A stretch of DNA of 64,000 bases from Polytrichum commune (taxonomy: Eukaryota; Streptophyta; Polytrichopsida; Polytrichales; Polytrichaceae), in NCBI GenBank assembly GCA_950295325.1, contig OX485808.1, forward strand, positions 5,272,501 through 5,336,500, written 5' to 3'. The notes below the pieces were generated by a model. It was not told where the DNA came from. It saw only the letters and a program-made list of their open reading frames with translations, and did no database searches. Below are positions 1 through 13,600 of the stretch, in pieces. Numbering within the stretch: the stretch's first letter is position 1; the number at the start of each line of letters is the position of its first letter. The translations under genes and the position numbers were made by a program.

Positions 1-245
1 GCTCTTGGGACAACCCAAGGGTCATTGGTTAGTTGATGAAGTTAAGGATTGAGTGTGTTGGTGGTTTGATTAACAACGTTGATAGCTAAATAATAGGATT
101 TGTCATCAACATTATTCTACAGAAACTCAGAAAGTAGGTTTGTTATGTATCTTCAATGGTGCATCTTATTGATCTCTCTGAGCAAAATTATGTGATTGTC
201 TTTGTGAGCTCCTTCGAACATCAAAGTTCAAACATCTGAGAAACC
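1..245 (+). repeat. Dispersed repeat, copy 1 (inverted partner at 44.75-44.99 kb)
   Basis: About 240 bases starting near GGGACAACCCAAGGGTCATT recur in reverse orientation at roughly 44750-44985, with scattered substitutions. No coding potential is visible. The repeat is cut by the window start, so its full length and class cannot be told. It may be the end of a larger element or a short dispersed repeat. Confidence 0.7.
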
Positions 246-834
246 GAAAGGAATTGAAGAGGCTATTTCAAATTCGTCATGTCATGCTAGCTCATAGTAT
301 ATCACAATTATTCCTTGAATGGTCTTTCCATCATTCGATTTCAAACATATCGAATGAAGAGAGGAGGTCACATTTACATCAAGAGCCCTCAAATAAATCC
401 AACGGCATGGTACTGATCTTCCACTTAAGCGTAACCCTTAAAAACATAAAAAACACTATCAAAGATCATAGGAAGAAGTTATGATGGTCTGAAGCTGCAA
501 GGGGCATCTAGCCCCAATGGCTAAGGGAAAATGTCTACTTGACCCCAACCCTTAGGAATGAGACAAAAGGTTTCTTGACGGTAGGGTAGGGGCCCTGCCC
601 AAAGTCCTAGAGGCTTATATGGGTGAGGTGGCATTGCCGACCAACCCCACCCGAAGCATACTTGGCAATTATGCTTCGGGTTGTTGTAGCAACACGATGA
701 TTAAGTTAGTTCAAGACTGGACTTTCATGGTTGGAAGTCCACATCTAATTATTGGCTACCTACTAAGGGGGGAATCCCGAATGCATGTGTAGGAGGGTTT
801 GGTGACCAAGCCGTTAGCTTGGGGAAAGTTACAG
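246..834. other. Left flank of the large transposon; no gene seen
   Basis: No ORF with recognisable content or coding bias was seen. The sequence lies between the dispersed repeat and the terminal repeat of the large element that begins near 839. Confidence 0.5.
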
Positions 835-880
835 CATGAGCGTAGAGCGTAGAGCGTAGAGCGTAGAGCGGTGAGCGTCA
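835..880 (+). repeat. Left terminal repeat: CATG plus tandem 7-bp AGAGCGT units
   Basis: Four to five tandem copies of AGAGCGT follow CATG, then GGTGAGCG. The inverted counterpart is at 29155-29194. Tandem GAGCG-type units are also at 59521-59550 at the end of a related element. No 9-bp duplication of the usual MULE type could be matched around the two tips. Confidence 0.65.
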
Positions 881-1634
881 TGTTTTCATGAATTTCTCCG
901 CTCGCTTTTCAAAAATTTATTGAAACATAAGGATCCTATTACCATTGAATTTGGTCCGGACAAAATTGTAAATGTATATTTTTAGGGAAAAGAGTACCCC
1001 AAATCCGTGGAAGGGGGTCCTACTGCAAATTTTTGTTATTATATATATAGTGAAATTAGGGCTGACGTCATCATTTAAATGAAAGGGTGATTTAAATGAG
1101 GACCGTTCAAGGTTGAAATGAAATTGTGTTTTAATTAATTCACAAATTTTTTTTAGTGTTTAAGGCTAAGGGCGTAATTAGGGCTGGCTTCATCATTTAG
1201 ATGCGGGCATCCTCGAAACAATAATTTAAATGGTGAAGTTTATACAATCCAACAAGTGAATATTCTTTAGGTTGATTGGCCTCAAATTTTGATGTCAAAT
1301 TAATAAGAAACAATAGTATTCAAAGTTACATACTATTCTAGGGTTTTCACGGTGGACGAGTGATAGATACGTTCGTATGCAATAATTCCCTCCCCCACCT
1401 AGATATAAAGCTTATATGATGTGTGAGGAATGGAAACAATTACTATGTCAAGGGCTTTTACTACTTCATATAAGAAATTATATGACAAAGGAAGAACATC
1501 GAGCTCCAACCATTCCAAGCATCACTTTAGAGACGCATGTGCCCTTTAACATAACCAAACGCCCCACGGGTGTTTGGAGGCAAGAAAACATATTTTTTTT
1601 TGTGTTATAATGCTATTCATAGTTTAAAAAACGC
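881..1634. other. 3' flank of the ParB-methyltransferase gene; no gene seen
   Basis: AT-rich sequence between the terminal repeat and the stop codon of the leftward gene. It holds the subterminal CCGTGGAA motif near 1005. No supported coding region; it probably contains the 3' untranslated region and subterminal transposase-binding DNA. Confidence 0.45.
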
Positions 1635-4600
1635 CTAGTCATCTCTATCACTTTCCATTCCCTGCCTGGCCTCTACATCTAAATATTCCACCACACGCGT
1701 ATCAACAGGACGAGCGCGAGTAATAGGTGGAGATGGTGCGACCGCGAACTGATGGGCAAGCCCACCAACATACGAAGGTAGTTGGAACGCCCGTGGAGGG
1801 CTTCGAAACATGTCCGGGTTGAGGACACGGATAGGGCTCTCCCGTGGAACTCTGCACACAAAGCAACATACTAGAATGCATAAGCTAAAGCAAGAAAAGA
1901 AATGAAAAAAAAAAACCAATGAAAGAGGTGCTAAGTTAGAAATCAGACTTACGCACACTTTATGTGACGCCTCAGGAGCTTTTGCCGAGGTTCAGTAGAA
2001 GAGGGGTCCGGATGTGCGACAACGGGTTCGGCCGGAGGCACAGAGTCCCGCATAGGCAGCAGGACGACCTCGAAGATCTCCGAGTCTCGCTCGAGCGCCA
2101 CAATGTGGCGCTCAGCCATACGACACGCAGTGATGGATGCACCTAAATGAAAAGAAATTGAGTGAGGTAGAGAAAAAAATTAAAAATGCAAAAGCAAGAA
2201 ATGAAACTCCAAGACAAAGTATAGGAAGGCAAAGAGAAACCTGTGCCACATTGCCAATCCATGACAATGTCGTGCTTCCTCGTGAGCGTCTGGATAACAA
2301 TGCTTAAGAATTCCATGCTCTTCTCTCGAGCCCCTCTCCATGGCACCTTGTCATCCTTCATGAGTTGGCTCTCCTCATCCGTGAAATTGTGGAGAAGGGA
2401 ATCCTTCTCCAATGAGAAGCCCAACTTCGAATAGTCCTCCGCCTCGTAAACGGAGAGAGTGGAGCCGAGGGGCACAAGAACCTTGATGAAGAAGCGTTTT
2501 GTCTACAAAGAAAATTGCATAGTTAGTGACAAAAAGAAAAATGTACAACTTGAAGTAAATGAAGAGGAGGAGAAGAAATACTTACAAACATCTTGAGATC
2601 TTGTGCGGACGTAAGGTGAAGATCATTCACGCCCCACCAGTCCCTGGCGATAGTAAAGTGACATTCCAAGGCCCAATCGCGAATGTCGTCGTGCATCTTG
2701 GGGGCATCGGGGTGCATGATGACGAGGACACCGTTGTCATGGAGGTTGTCCTCTGCGAAAGTAAAGACATCATCAAAGAAACTCGGACCCCGGCGGTTCC
2801 ACGCTGGAATGTCGGATGGCGAAGTCGAGATGGCGGGCACCGGGAGATTGTCCGGTACATCGACAAGGAGAAGGTCGATACCGGTATGGGACTTGGGATT
2901 CCTGTTAAGGCGAGTCCGACCGACACCAACCTGTAGAGCAAAGAAGAAGGTTGAGAAGAGAAGAGGAATGCTTCACAAGATAGAAATGAATGCAAGAATG
3001 AAAAAAGAAGTGGACTCCTACCTTGACAAGGAATTCTTCGATGCGAAGGTAGGCCGCTTGGTGGGAGTTGGTCTTCGTGTAGTGGTCCATGAGCACTCCG
3101 ATGTCTACATTCTCAATGAGACTGTAGGTAGAAGCAGTCTCAGAGGATGTAGCACTCATTGCTGCTGCGAATGCCTTCCTCTTGCGAGTCAAAGAGGGGG
3201 CAGTGGCTGTGCTGTGAGAAGGAGCGGGGGCATGCAAGGCAAGAGGGAGGGATGGGCTACCTACAAAGGTGGCAGCAGGTGCAGCGGAAGCCTCGGCGGC
3301 GGCCTTCGTAGCAGAACGAGTAGACACAGTGGCTTGGGAAGCTTGAGTACCCAAGACCGCCTTCACCTTCTTGCTTTTGATTTCCTTAACAACCTTCGAT
3401 GCCTTCGTACCCTTCACCGACTCCTCGGGGACCACGGGCTCGTGAAAGACAACATCAGCGGGTGCCTCAGCATTCAAAGAGGTGAACAAATGAACCTCCG
3501 AGGGAGGAACGAACCCCTTCGAACAGTCCAAATACCACCTGCATGCTTGAGGTGAGCAAATGGGTAAACATCGTGCTCGTCAGTGTACATGAAATTCGGG
3601 GAGGAGTCCAGAACCCACTCCTCGACATAGACCGGTAGAAAGGAGGCAGAAAGAGCTTCTTTCGGAATAAGCTCGTGATAGATGTACCTAAAGCAAAAGA
3701 CATGGGAAAAAATGAGAGAAGTTCGAGTGTTGCAAAGAAAATGAAGGACAAGTAGAGAGGAGGAAGAAATACCTATAAAGGACACGGTGAATGATCTTGA
3801 TACCATCTTCAATCTCAGTGAGGTTCGTGCCCTTGAGGAACTTCGTGTTTGACTTCTCCTCAAAGTAATGCGGGAAGGCGTGGTCCCAGAGAAGGATCCT
3901 CCATCCATCCACGAACTTTGGTGGACGTAACACATCCCCTTGCACATCCCAATTGATGGCGCGGCCAAGGCTAGCCTCTAAGGACTTGAACTCCAAATCA
4001 ACCCCGTCCTCCAACTGTAGTCATAGAATGAAAAACAAGAAATGAGGATAGACAACCGTAGAGAAAACAATCAATCCAAAGGAGGGGAGAGATTCACCTG
4101 AGCCCAGAAAGAGGCCTTATGAAGCCAGGATTCGAGGACCCTCTCCTTAAGGGGCACAATGGAAGGGAATTTGTTGCCGATTCGGACAGTCATGGTGGAA
4201 TTCCACCAACGGAGCCACTTCGCCTTGAAATGACACGGGACATGAGTGTTGGCCACCTTAGAAAACTTCTCGATGGTCATGTCCGGGACCGTGTTCACCG
4301 AGAAGTGCCGATTGATCTAGATGAGGAAATTGGAGGTGAGTTAGCAAAATCGAGAAGAAATCATGAAGGACAAATCGAAGGAGAAGAGAAGATGAAGAGG
4401 AGCACCTCATCAAAGAAGGCGTCGGTATTCTCGGAGTTGGCAACGGCCACATACTTCTCGAAGCTCTTGGAGCGAATGGACTTTCTGGCCTTCTCCTCAG
4501 CAAGTGTCATGGCCATCCAAACACCAAGAGCGGTCCTCTGATCGGCCGGAGTCTCATCCTTGTAAGCTCTAGCTGCAGCGTCGGAGGCGGCGGAGATCTC

Positions 4601-7600
4601 TCTCTGGTTGCAAGCAAAGGTAAGCCAACGAAGAAGATGGAAATTGAAAGGAGAGAAATCAAAGTGTGGGGAAGTGATTACCTTGTAGAGAAAGGAGACG
4701 AAGACGTCGATGGTCAAGGGGTACCAAGTGTTGTGCTTCCTCTTGGCATTGATACAAGCCAAGTAGTCCTCCTTGGAAATGAGGTCCTTGAAGTCCTCCA
4801 ACTCCAAGGTCCCAAAGTAGCGGATGCGGTGAAGCTTGGAGGGGAGGCTGGACTTGACGTGGTCGTTCTCGATAGACCTACAAAAAATTGAAGACAAGAT
4901 GAGAAGACACTCACAAACAAAGAATGAAGTAGCAAAAAATAGAGAGAGACATACCAATTCACGTCGTTCATGGCATTCATGAGAACGCCACTATGCTTCC
5001 GCGAATCCAAGGCAATACAATAGGGAGAGATATGCCACGCCTCTTCCGTAGGATGGAACTTGTTCACGTGGCGCCACCAAGCAGTCAACCGGTGGTTCCC
5101 CTCCCACACGTAGAACATCTTGCCCACAAAGTGGACAAGATCGGGGTCGGCGGCCATCCGTGCATCGAATCTTTCACTCTCAAGCTTCCACAACGGACTT
5201 CAGGTGGACGAGATGTCCTCCGTGACCTCCAAGATGTCGTCCTTGTTGTTGTAGATGGAAACATAGAGAACACGGTCACCCTCTCGGTACCCCGTAACGA
5301 ATTCGTTCTCCAACCTCTGGACATCCAACTCGTTGATGGGCCAAACAAGTGGCAAATCCCGCAAGCGGCAGAGGGAGATGCAAAGTCGAGACTTCTCAAG
5401 AGGCCGAATGCGGAGGCGATTGATGACTGCCGTCGAATCTTGTTTCTGCTTCGCTCGAAGATTGACCTCACTCTCCTCGGGGTTAGCCGACTCGGGAGGT
5501 TCCTTGGGAAGTCTAGAGGGAGTCTACAAACATCCGATTCAATTTAGTACACACGAGAATAACTCAACCACCGACTCTAAAGGAGGGCAGGTGCAAGAAC
5601 GGAAGACATAAGTGTCTAAATCAACTACCTCCTGCACGTCGGTGTTCATCCGGTCAACTTGCTCGAGTTGTTCTGGAACAACCTCCTCAATATCCTCCAG
5701 CTCTTCGACGTTGTTCAAGTCCACAGCTTCCTCCGCTTGCTCCTCCTCCACAGAGGGCTCCAAGACCACAAGATCATCGGAGAGATCCATTCCCTCCAAC
5801 TCCTACATAGAGAGAAACAAATGGCATTAACAAAATGAAAGACTAATGAGATGAAGCAGCAAAGAAATTGTGAAAATTTGACCATATCTCTTAATCCCAC
5901 GGATCCGTGGGATTGGAGCAAATTGTCCACGAAGCCGCAACCGAGGTGCCTGACGAGTGAAAATCTGCCGGGTGGGGGGCGTCCTCCCTCACTAACTAAA
6001 CTTCAATTGGTCACCCCTTACCTCCATTTCTCAGCTAACTTGATCACAAGTGGTGTGTAAAACACCTTTTCTTTATTGATTTTCACTTTCTCAAGAGCAT
6101 TTACAAATGCTTTGCTCATACATAGAGTTCGTTTTTTTGCATCCCTACCTTTAATACTACTGTGACAGCAGTCCCTTCTACAGGTAGCCAAGCATGATCA
6201 TGTGCATCTCTAAAGTAACATTCTACTGGAATTAAGCTTCATGCAGCTGCAGCCTTGCACCACTTATCCTAATTACTAGAATAACACTAGGCAATTTCCC
6301 TGTGGCCCTCACAAGGAGCGCCTGAGACGAAGGAATTTCTTCTCCTTGACGTGCCCAACAACAGTCATCTCCTCACCTTCTTCCAGCAAGCTCTGTAGTC
6401 ATTCAAGCAGCAGCCGGATTAGTCCAAGACATCACCAATTTGAGCCAATTCACAAGATTGAACCACGAGGAACCTAATCCAACAACCGCTCCACCGCATA
6501 TCAGAAACCTGTGCATTCCCCTATCGATCAACTTCGCGAGGACGGTCTTTCAGATCACAGAATCGAGAGAAAGAAGCAATGTAGATAAAGGCCTGTACTC
6601 ACAGAAAGCGCTAACTGACATTATCTGGGGGAAAGAAGTATATATGTCTACATGGCACACAACCTATGTCAGGTACTTACATGAATTATCACTATATTCG
6701 TCAATTTGGGACTTTTTCGGCATTTTAAGACAGTAACAAATATAAGAACATGGATAAAATCACACGGATATTGGAGAATGTTGTAAGATGCAAATACTTT
6801 GAAGCGGGTGTTCATACGAAGAACCCAATTAAGACCTCATATCAAGATGGTTTAGGTAGGACGACCCAAACATTAGACCATGTTGGTATGGTCCATATAT
6901 TAATTTGAGACAAGAGAAAGTCTCAAATTAACGAATACAGTGATGAATACCTTACCAAGGTTTATGTACCTTCCTTCCATAGAAAACTAGAGAGAGTATT
7001 GCAACCTGAATAGTATATAAGTTATTTCTGTTATGAAGTACATCTATTACAACCAGCGCCTGTGTACTCTTTGTGAAGATCTAAAATGATAAACCATAGC
7101 CATAAGCATCAGTCCTTATCTACTCAGATAGGGTAACTAAAATCACCTTGAAATCTGTTGACGCCTGGCTGATTGGTTATTGCTCTGACATTGTAGTCTG
7201 TGCATCCTCTGCGACTCTTCGCCTGTTGACGCCACCTCATGAATTCGCCTCCTGCTTGCTCCCACATTACAAGTAAAATTCGAACTGGCGTTTAGTAATT
7301 CCTTCTGACCTTACCTAATTGATAACAATAATTTTAATCAAAACTGATAAAGAAACCCCAAAAATTTATGATTGGATGACAAGATATGATAAACAAAGTC
7401 CTCATTAAATTTATCATCCTTTCCCAATCTACTATGGATGATCATGGACTCGTCCTTTCAACAACCCCAGTGTGGTCATTCATATCATTGCAATCTGCAT
7501 GTGGAGAGTTCAAATGAGTCACAAGAATCATTACACCACCATAGCTAGGCATGGAGGCCATATTTCGCATCAATTGCAAAAGCAGAGTTTCTTTGGAACT

Positions 7601-10600
7601 GGCTACAAAGGTTCTGAAACCTCACAAGGATATAAACAAGTTTCATACTGGAATAATGAATCCATACGCAAGCTACTCCTATAGAGATGACCTTTCGTAT
7701 ATCCAACCATCTATGCTTTTGACTCTTCGCCCTCATCCAGAATGATAGTTGTAGAGCATCTGTCAAATCTGAGATCCTAGCCTTTCCCTAACCCAAAGGC
7801 AGCCCGGCCTTAATGGATTGACTAAATATGTTGATTAGTGTTGGAAACACTAATAGTCGACGAAAACGCTAAATGTCAATTGTCTTCATAGTGTTAGAAC
7901 ATCAAATGTCAACTCTAACACTATTTGTACCAATTAGTAACTTTGAATATTTACATAAGCGCATTTAGTGTTAGATGATTTTTTTGTAGCATGTAAGGGC
8001 AGCAACGTCTGCCAATCTGAAGCATGATTCTTCATATTGCTTCAGGCTAAGCATATGGCCGTATGTAACCCTGAGCGTTGGCCAATAACTTGGAGCACCT
8101 TAGAGGAGGGATTCAGCTCGCACACTCCGTCTGCTAAAACACCTAATTCATTTTTGCATCTATTGAGTCGCACGGACCCAACACCACTAAAATCTAATTT
8201 GATCAGTGCATGCATGCCCAGCTGATGTTGATGAGTGCGGGAAGAAGATGATTCAGCTCAGGGCTACACCAGCTCAACAGATGGGTCCTGGTAAATTAGA
8301 GATGAGGTTCCTGGTCGTAGCGAAATGCAAAAATCCAAAATATAGCAGGAAGGCGAAATGGAAAGCATGTGAAGTGATTTGAGTGGAGGCAGGCTACTTC
8401 ACCATGAAGCTCATGTGTGATGACTCTCTCCCCTGATCTATCTATCTATCTATCTATCTTGAGAAGCCCTCTTGCTCCTCTCGAACTTTTCTGTGCAGCG
8501 TTGTGGATTCGACAGTCCTCTCATTCTCCACTCCCCATCTTCGCAGCTAGCAGCACTGCTCTTGGTGCCCCCTTGCCCGCAGACCTTCCTCTCACCTCCC
8601 GTGACTGCACCCTCTTCCCGGCTTCCAAAACCGGCAGGGCTTAGCCCTCAGAGTTTCTCAGCCAGCCTGAGGGGGAGAGAGAGAGAAATGAGAGAGAAGC
8701 CCCAGCTCTCCCCGGACCCCCCTCAAGGCCTCCTATTTTTCCGCTGCCCGCCTCTCACCTCGGGCAGCTCAAAAGATTCCCCTTCCTTCCAGTTGGTGGA
8801 CTTCACTAAATATGTTGATTAATGTTGGAAACACTAATAGTCGACGAAAACGCTAAATGTCAATTGTCTTCATAGTGTTAGAACATCAAATGTCAACTCT
8901 AACACTATATGTACCAATTAGTAACTTTAAATATTTACATAAGCGCATTTAGTGTTAGATGATTTTTTTGTACATCTTCAAATGAAGAATTGGAGGTAGG
9001 ATATGTGAGCCTCATATAAAATGTAATATGCTAGGAATTTGATATTACAAAAATTTAAACTTAATGGAACCCAACTCAGATAATGCAAAATAAAGACAAA
9101 GGAAATTCTAACACTAATTGTAATTTCAAGTGACATTTAGTGTTTTGGGTAATTATTGGCTCTAATACTAATCTTCATCCAACACTAATCAACCTATTTA
9201 GTGTAGTTCCAAACAGACTAGATTATTTTCAAGAAAATGGTGTATAGATTCTCGTAATTCATAAAGTTTACTGACTTATCATGAAAAAAATAGGAAAAAT
9301 TCATGAAAAATGTCACTTTTTGGCAAAATGAAAACCCGTAGGATTGAAGACTATAGCCTCCTATGTGAGATTTTATGCACATTCATCAATTCCACGGATC
9401 CGTGGGATTGCAAGACGTGGGTCCCGCTGCCCATGAATGTAGACATTCTCCTATCCCACGGATCCGTGTGATTAATGTTTGTCTTGTTGCATGACAATGT
9501 GCATACTATTCAATCCCACGGATCCATGGAATTGATGAATGTTAGCTCCGATTGTGAGGCCAAACCCCCCACCCTTAAGCGTCCGTAGTCCGAGTAGTGG
9601 GTTTGGGCTCACATTCCTCCGCGGTATTGGATTTGGACTTGGATGAGTCCATAGTGCAAGGTTCACCCTTCAAGTGGTCTTGGATTTAACTGGAATTTCA
9701 CTTTTAACAACTCAATGTACGATTTCAATACGTATGTGGAGAATGCACAAGTTAACTATGTTATTTTAACCTCCTTATGCTCGGGTGCTATTTTGTCTTT
9801 GTTTGCTTCTAACGTCCATCCGGCTGCTTTAGCTACACAAGCCCTTAAGGATATCCCTCTCCTAAATGGAGTCCGTGCCGTTGACTCTATACTACCACTT
9901 GAACTATCACTTGTGTATTCCGTATCGCTACTATAAGAGGTCTCACTTGGTGTCTCCATACCGTACATAAGCCTTTAAGTATTAAGAAATACTTATGTGA
10001 CTTATGTCAATCTCTCCCTCGCACCTTTGGTCTTTGCTTCCTTTGTCTTGCCATCGCGAGAGTGCTCCACATTCTCCATTAAGTTGTGCACGTGGTTTAT
10101 TTTTAAAGAGAGGATGCAAGTGTTAAAAAAAACACTATTCTCTATAGTCAATCTCAAATACATTTACTTGTGAAAGCCACACATAACACTAACTAGCATA
10201 ATGTAACTAACTACTTGTCTATGAGCTAATTAGGTAGGCTATCTACTAAGCTCCTTCATGAACCCATCTCTTTACTTTCTAATTACATAAACCTAGCTCC
10301 TTCATAAACCCAGCTCCTTCATAAACCCAGCTTCTTAGCTTCTAACTAAACAAACCCAGCTCCTTCATAAACCCAGCTCCTTCATGAACCCAGCTCCTTA
10401 GCTTCTAACTAAACAAACCCAGGTCCTTCATAAACCCAGCTCCTTCATGAACCCACAACTTTGTAGTTGTAATCCCCAACTACCTCACTAATTATTCAAG
10501 CCCTTAACTAATCTTCCTACCTAATTTCCCTAATTCTACTAACAATCCCTTTCTAATCACACAATTCTTCTCTAATCCTAAAATCCTAAAATCCTAGAGA

Positions 10601-13600
10601 GGAGAGGGGGAGAGAGAATTTCCTAACTTCACTAAGACTAACTAATCCACACAAGTATATTTTTGCACTCATCACAACATCAAGTGCTCAACTCTTAAAC
10701 ATGGAACTTGCAACCACGTGTATTCAAAACATGAACTTAAAGTACCACAAATTGGAATCATGAATTAACTTTAAAATCCTTCACGTCAACACTAATTCTA
10801 CCAAGAGGTCAAGCCCTCTTCAAGGCTAACAAGCCTTGGCTCTCAAACTAAAAACTAAGCACACACATGTGCTCCAATATGGCTTTCCACACCCACACTT
10901 ATAACTCGTGGGGTGCCTTGGAGCACAAAGGAAAGAGAGGATGAGTGAGGGAAGAATGAGGGATTATATAGTAAGCTTGAGGGGGTGAGCACCCTCAAGG
11001 CTCACGATAAGCCCTTGAGATTTCCTCCTACTTAGTAGGCGCCAATCCTATCTTCTAAGCCTTCCTCCCTCAAATGATCAACAAGGATCCTAATTCGAAC
11101 ATTTAACTAGCCTTGGCTTTCTACCTACCACACTTTACCAAACTTGGGATGCTTCAACCCAAACTTAGCCTCCTTCGCTTTCCGCCGCCATAACTTTCTC
11201 CCCTTACTTTCCCAAATCGTCGCTCACCACTTAATTCAAACCACGATGCTTAACTCGTGATTTGATTGGTGCTTTGAGAATTTGCTTATCCTCCACCTTG
11301 CATTCTTCCTTGGGCCTTCCCCATTAAGTGGCCATGATGAGGTGGTCCACTTGTGCGCTCCATGTGATCCTCCATTCATCCCAATTCGAATGCACTTGCC
11401 TCTTGAGTCACTTTGGTTGTCTCCATCCATTTGTACTAGCCTACTCACTAACTACTCAATCCAAGTTCTCCTTACCTATCCTCATTCACTCAAATCCTTC
11501 CGAAGGTAAAAACACAATAACAACTCACATCCTAGCCTCTTACAACATGGTACTTCTAAGACTAACATTTCACTCTTTTTATATTTTTGTGAAGTAACAT
11601 GCTACTTCAAAGTGCATCAACTAACGTTTCAAGGGTCTAAGACTAAATGTGGGCACCCTTTTGGGCTCACACCGATATAAAAATGTATGCACATGCATCA
11701 ATCCCACGGATCCGTGGGATTGATGAATATTAGCTCCGATGTAAAAATGTATGCACATGCATTAATTCCACGGATCCGTGGGATTGATGCATGTCGGCAT
11801 CGTTGCTCAACTGCGTAAACACTTGTCATTCCCACGGATCCGTGGGATTGGTCAATGTTAGGTCCAATGTAAAAAATTATGCACATGCATCAATCCCACG
11901 GATCCGTGGGATTGATGAATGTTAGTTCCGATATAAAAATGTATGCACATGCATCAATCCTACGGATCCGTGGGATTGGTGAATGTTGGCATCGTTGCTC
12001 AACTGCGTAAACACTTGCTAATCCCACGGATCCGTGGGATTGATGAATGTTAGCTCCGATGTAAAAATGTATGCACATGCATCAATCCCACGGATCCGTG
12101 GGATTGGTGAATGTCGGCATCGTTGCTCAACTGCGTAAACACTTGCCAATCCCAAGGATCCGTGGGATTGATGCATGTCGGCATCGTTGCTCAATTGCGT
12201 AAACACTTGCCAATCCCACGGATCCGTGGGATTGATGAATGTTAGCTCCGATGTAAAAATGTATGCACATGTATCGATCCCACGGATCCGTGGGATTGGT
12301 GAATGTCGGCATCGTTGCTCAACTGCGTAAACACTTACCAATCCCAAGGATCCATGGGATTGATGAATGTCGGCATCGTTGCTCAACTGCGTAAACACTT
12401 GCTAATCCCACGGATCCGTGGGATTGATGAATGTTAGGTCCGATGTAAAAATGTATGCACATGCATCAATTCTACGGATCCGTGGGATTGGTGAATGTCA
12501 GCATCGTTGCTCAACTGCGTAAACACTTGCCAATCCCAAGGATCCGTGGGATTAATGCATGTCGGCATCGTTGCTCAACTGCGTAAACACTTGCCAATTC
12601 CACGGATCCGTGAGATTGATGAATGTTAGCCCCGATGTAAAAATGTATGCACATGCATCAATCCCACAGATCCGTGGGATTGATGAATGTCGGTATCGTT
12701 GCTTGATGTGGTAGGCAAAATTTAATCTGACGAATCGGGAGTAAATTGTTGTTCCCAACAAAAAATACATTCTCCAATCCCACGGATCTGTGGGATTGGT
12801 GAATTTCTCACCTCTATCAAAAGCCGGGGAATTTAGCTGAATGCAGTTTCATGTTCAGTCAGCAATGAGAAGTCTAGATGCAAATGGAATGATTGCCTTA
12901 CTTGTGAATCATCGAGTGTCTCCGATCGAGTCTTTTTGCGTTGCTCCCTCAAGGCCTCTTTGTTTGGCGCTCTTGCTTCCATCAGATGTCTCGCGCCTCC
13001 CCGCATAGCCGGTGTAATACAATTTGTGCGCTTATCTTCTCCCTCTAAAGCTGTCACTTCGTGATCTGGAAATTCTATATCATCCGTGTCTCTATAGATA
13101 TGTCCGCTATCAGGGCTATCTTCTTGCTAATGAATCACAAACATATCTCGCGTTAGTTCAAACTACTGCAATGATTAGGGTTTCAACAGAAGCTTAAGCC
13201 TCCAAGGAAAACACTTACATTGTCCGCGGGAGGATCACTTGTCTGCTGAGGTGAATCCATCTTACTAGCATCACTCGCTCTGCTACTCGATTCCTTCTCT
13301 TGTTCGCTCTCGTCCATCGCTGTTGCAACTAAGGTCCCGTGAATCTTGCCCGCGTCCTCAGTTTCTGCTATCGACTCTAGGTGTAACAACCGTATTTTAC
13401 ACCTCCCTCTCCAAGTTCCTCCCTGATCCTCTTCCGCTTCGTCGCTCAAGTTCGATGGAGTTCCACGACCCTCAATGCTCGGGGTGTCCTTCTTCTTCAG
13501 ATCCCTCGCAACGCGCCTCTTCTGCTTCGAGTTGCTGAAGTTCGTCCTACCCCTCCTCTTCCTAGGCTTCTGTGACGGCTCCGCTGAAGAGACTGCTGTG

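Larger units (their letters stand above)
5913..9388. other. Intron 2 filler of the leftward gene; no exon recognised
   Basis: No coding segment with family resemblance was found. The stretch holds CACTA-like repeats (7815-7990 and 8803-9205), a (TATC)n tract (about 8437-8459) and Pro/Ser-rich open frames at 8417-8822 that look like low-complexity shadows. A short block with GTGTGTAAAACACC near 6050 resembles the start of the LTR-like element at 16.3 kb. Confidence 0.4.

Noticed and set aside
2683-3555. Plus-strand 290-codon frame
   Set aside because: It overlaps the methyltransferase exons and an intron on the other strand; the minus frame carries the family motifs and splice signals.
1635-5802. 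Recent phage, bacterial or giant-virus insertion
   Set aside because: The ParB-methylase coding sequence is split by many spliceosomal introns, and no capsid, packaging or other viral gene accompanies it.
8417-8822. Overlapping plus-strand frames
   Set aside because: Composition is simple Ser/Pro/Leu-rich, two frames are open at once, and they sit in a repeat-filled intron.
11701-12796. Regularly spaced repeats that recall a CRISPR array
   Set aside because: The spacers are two alternating conserved sequences, the repeats are perfect palindromes inside a plant intron, and no cas genes exist.
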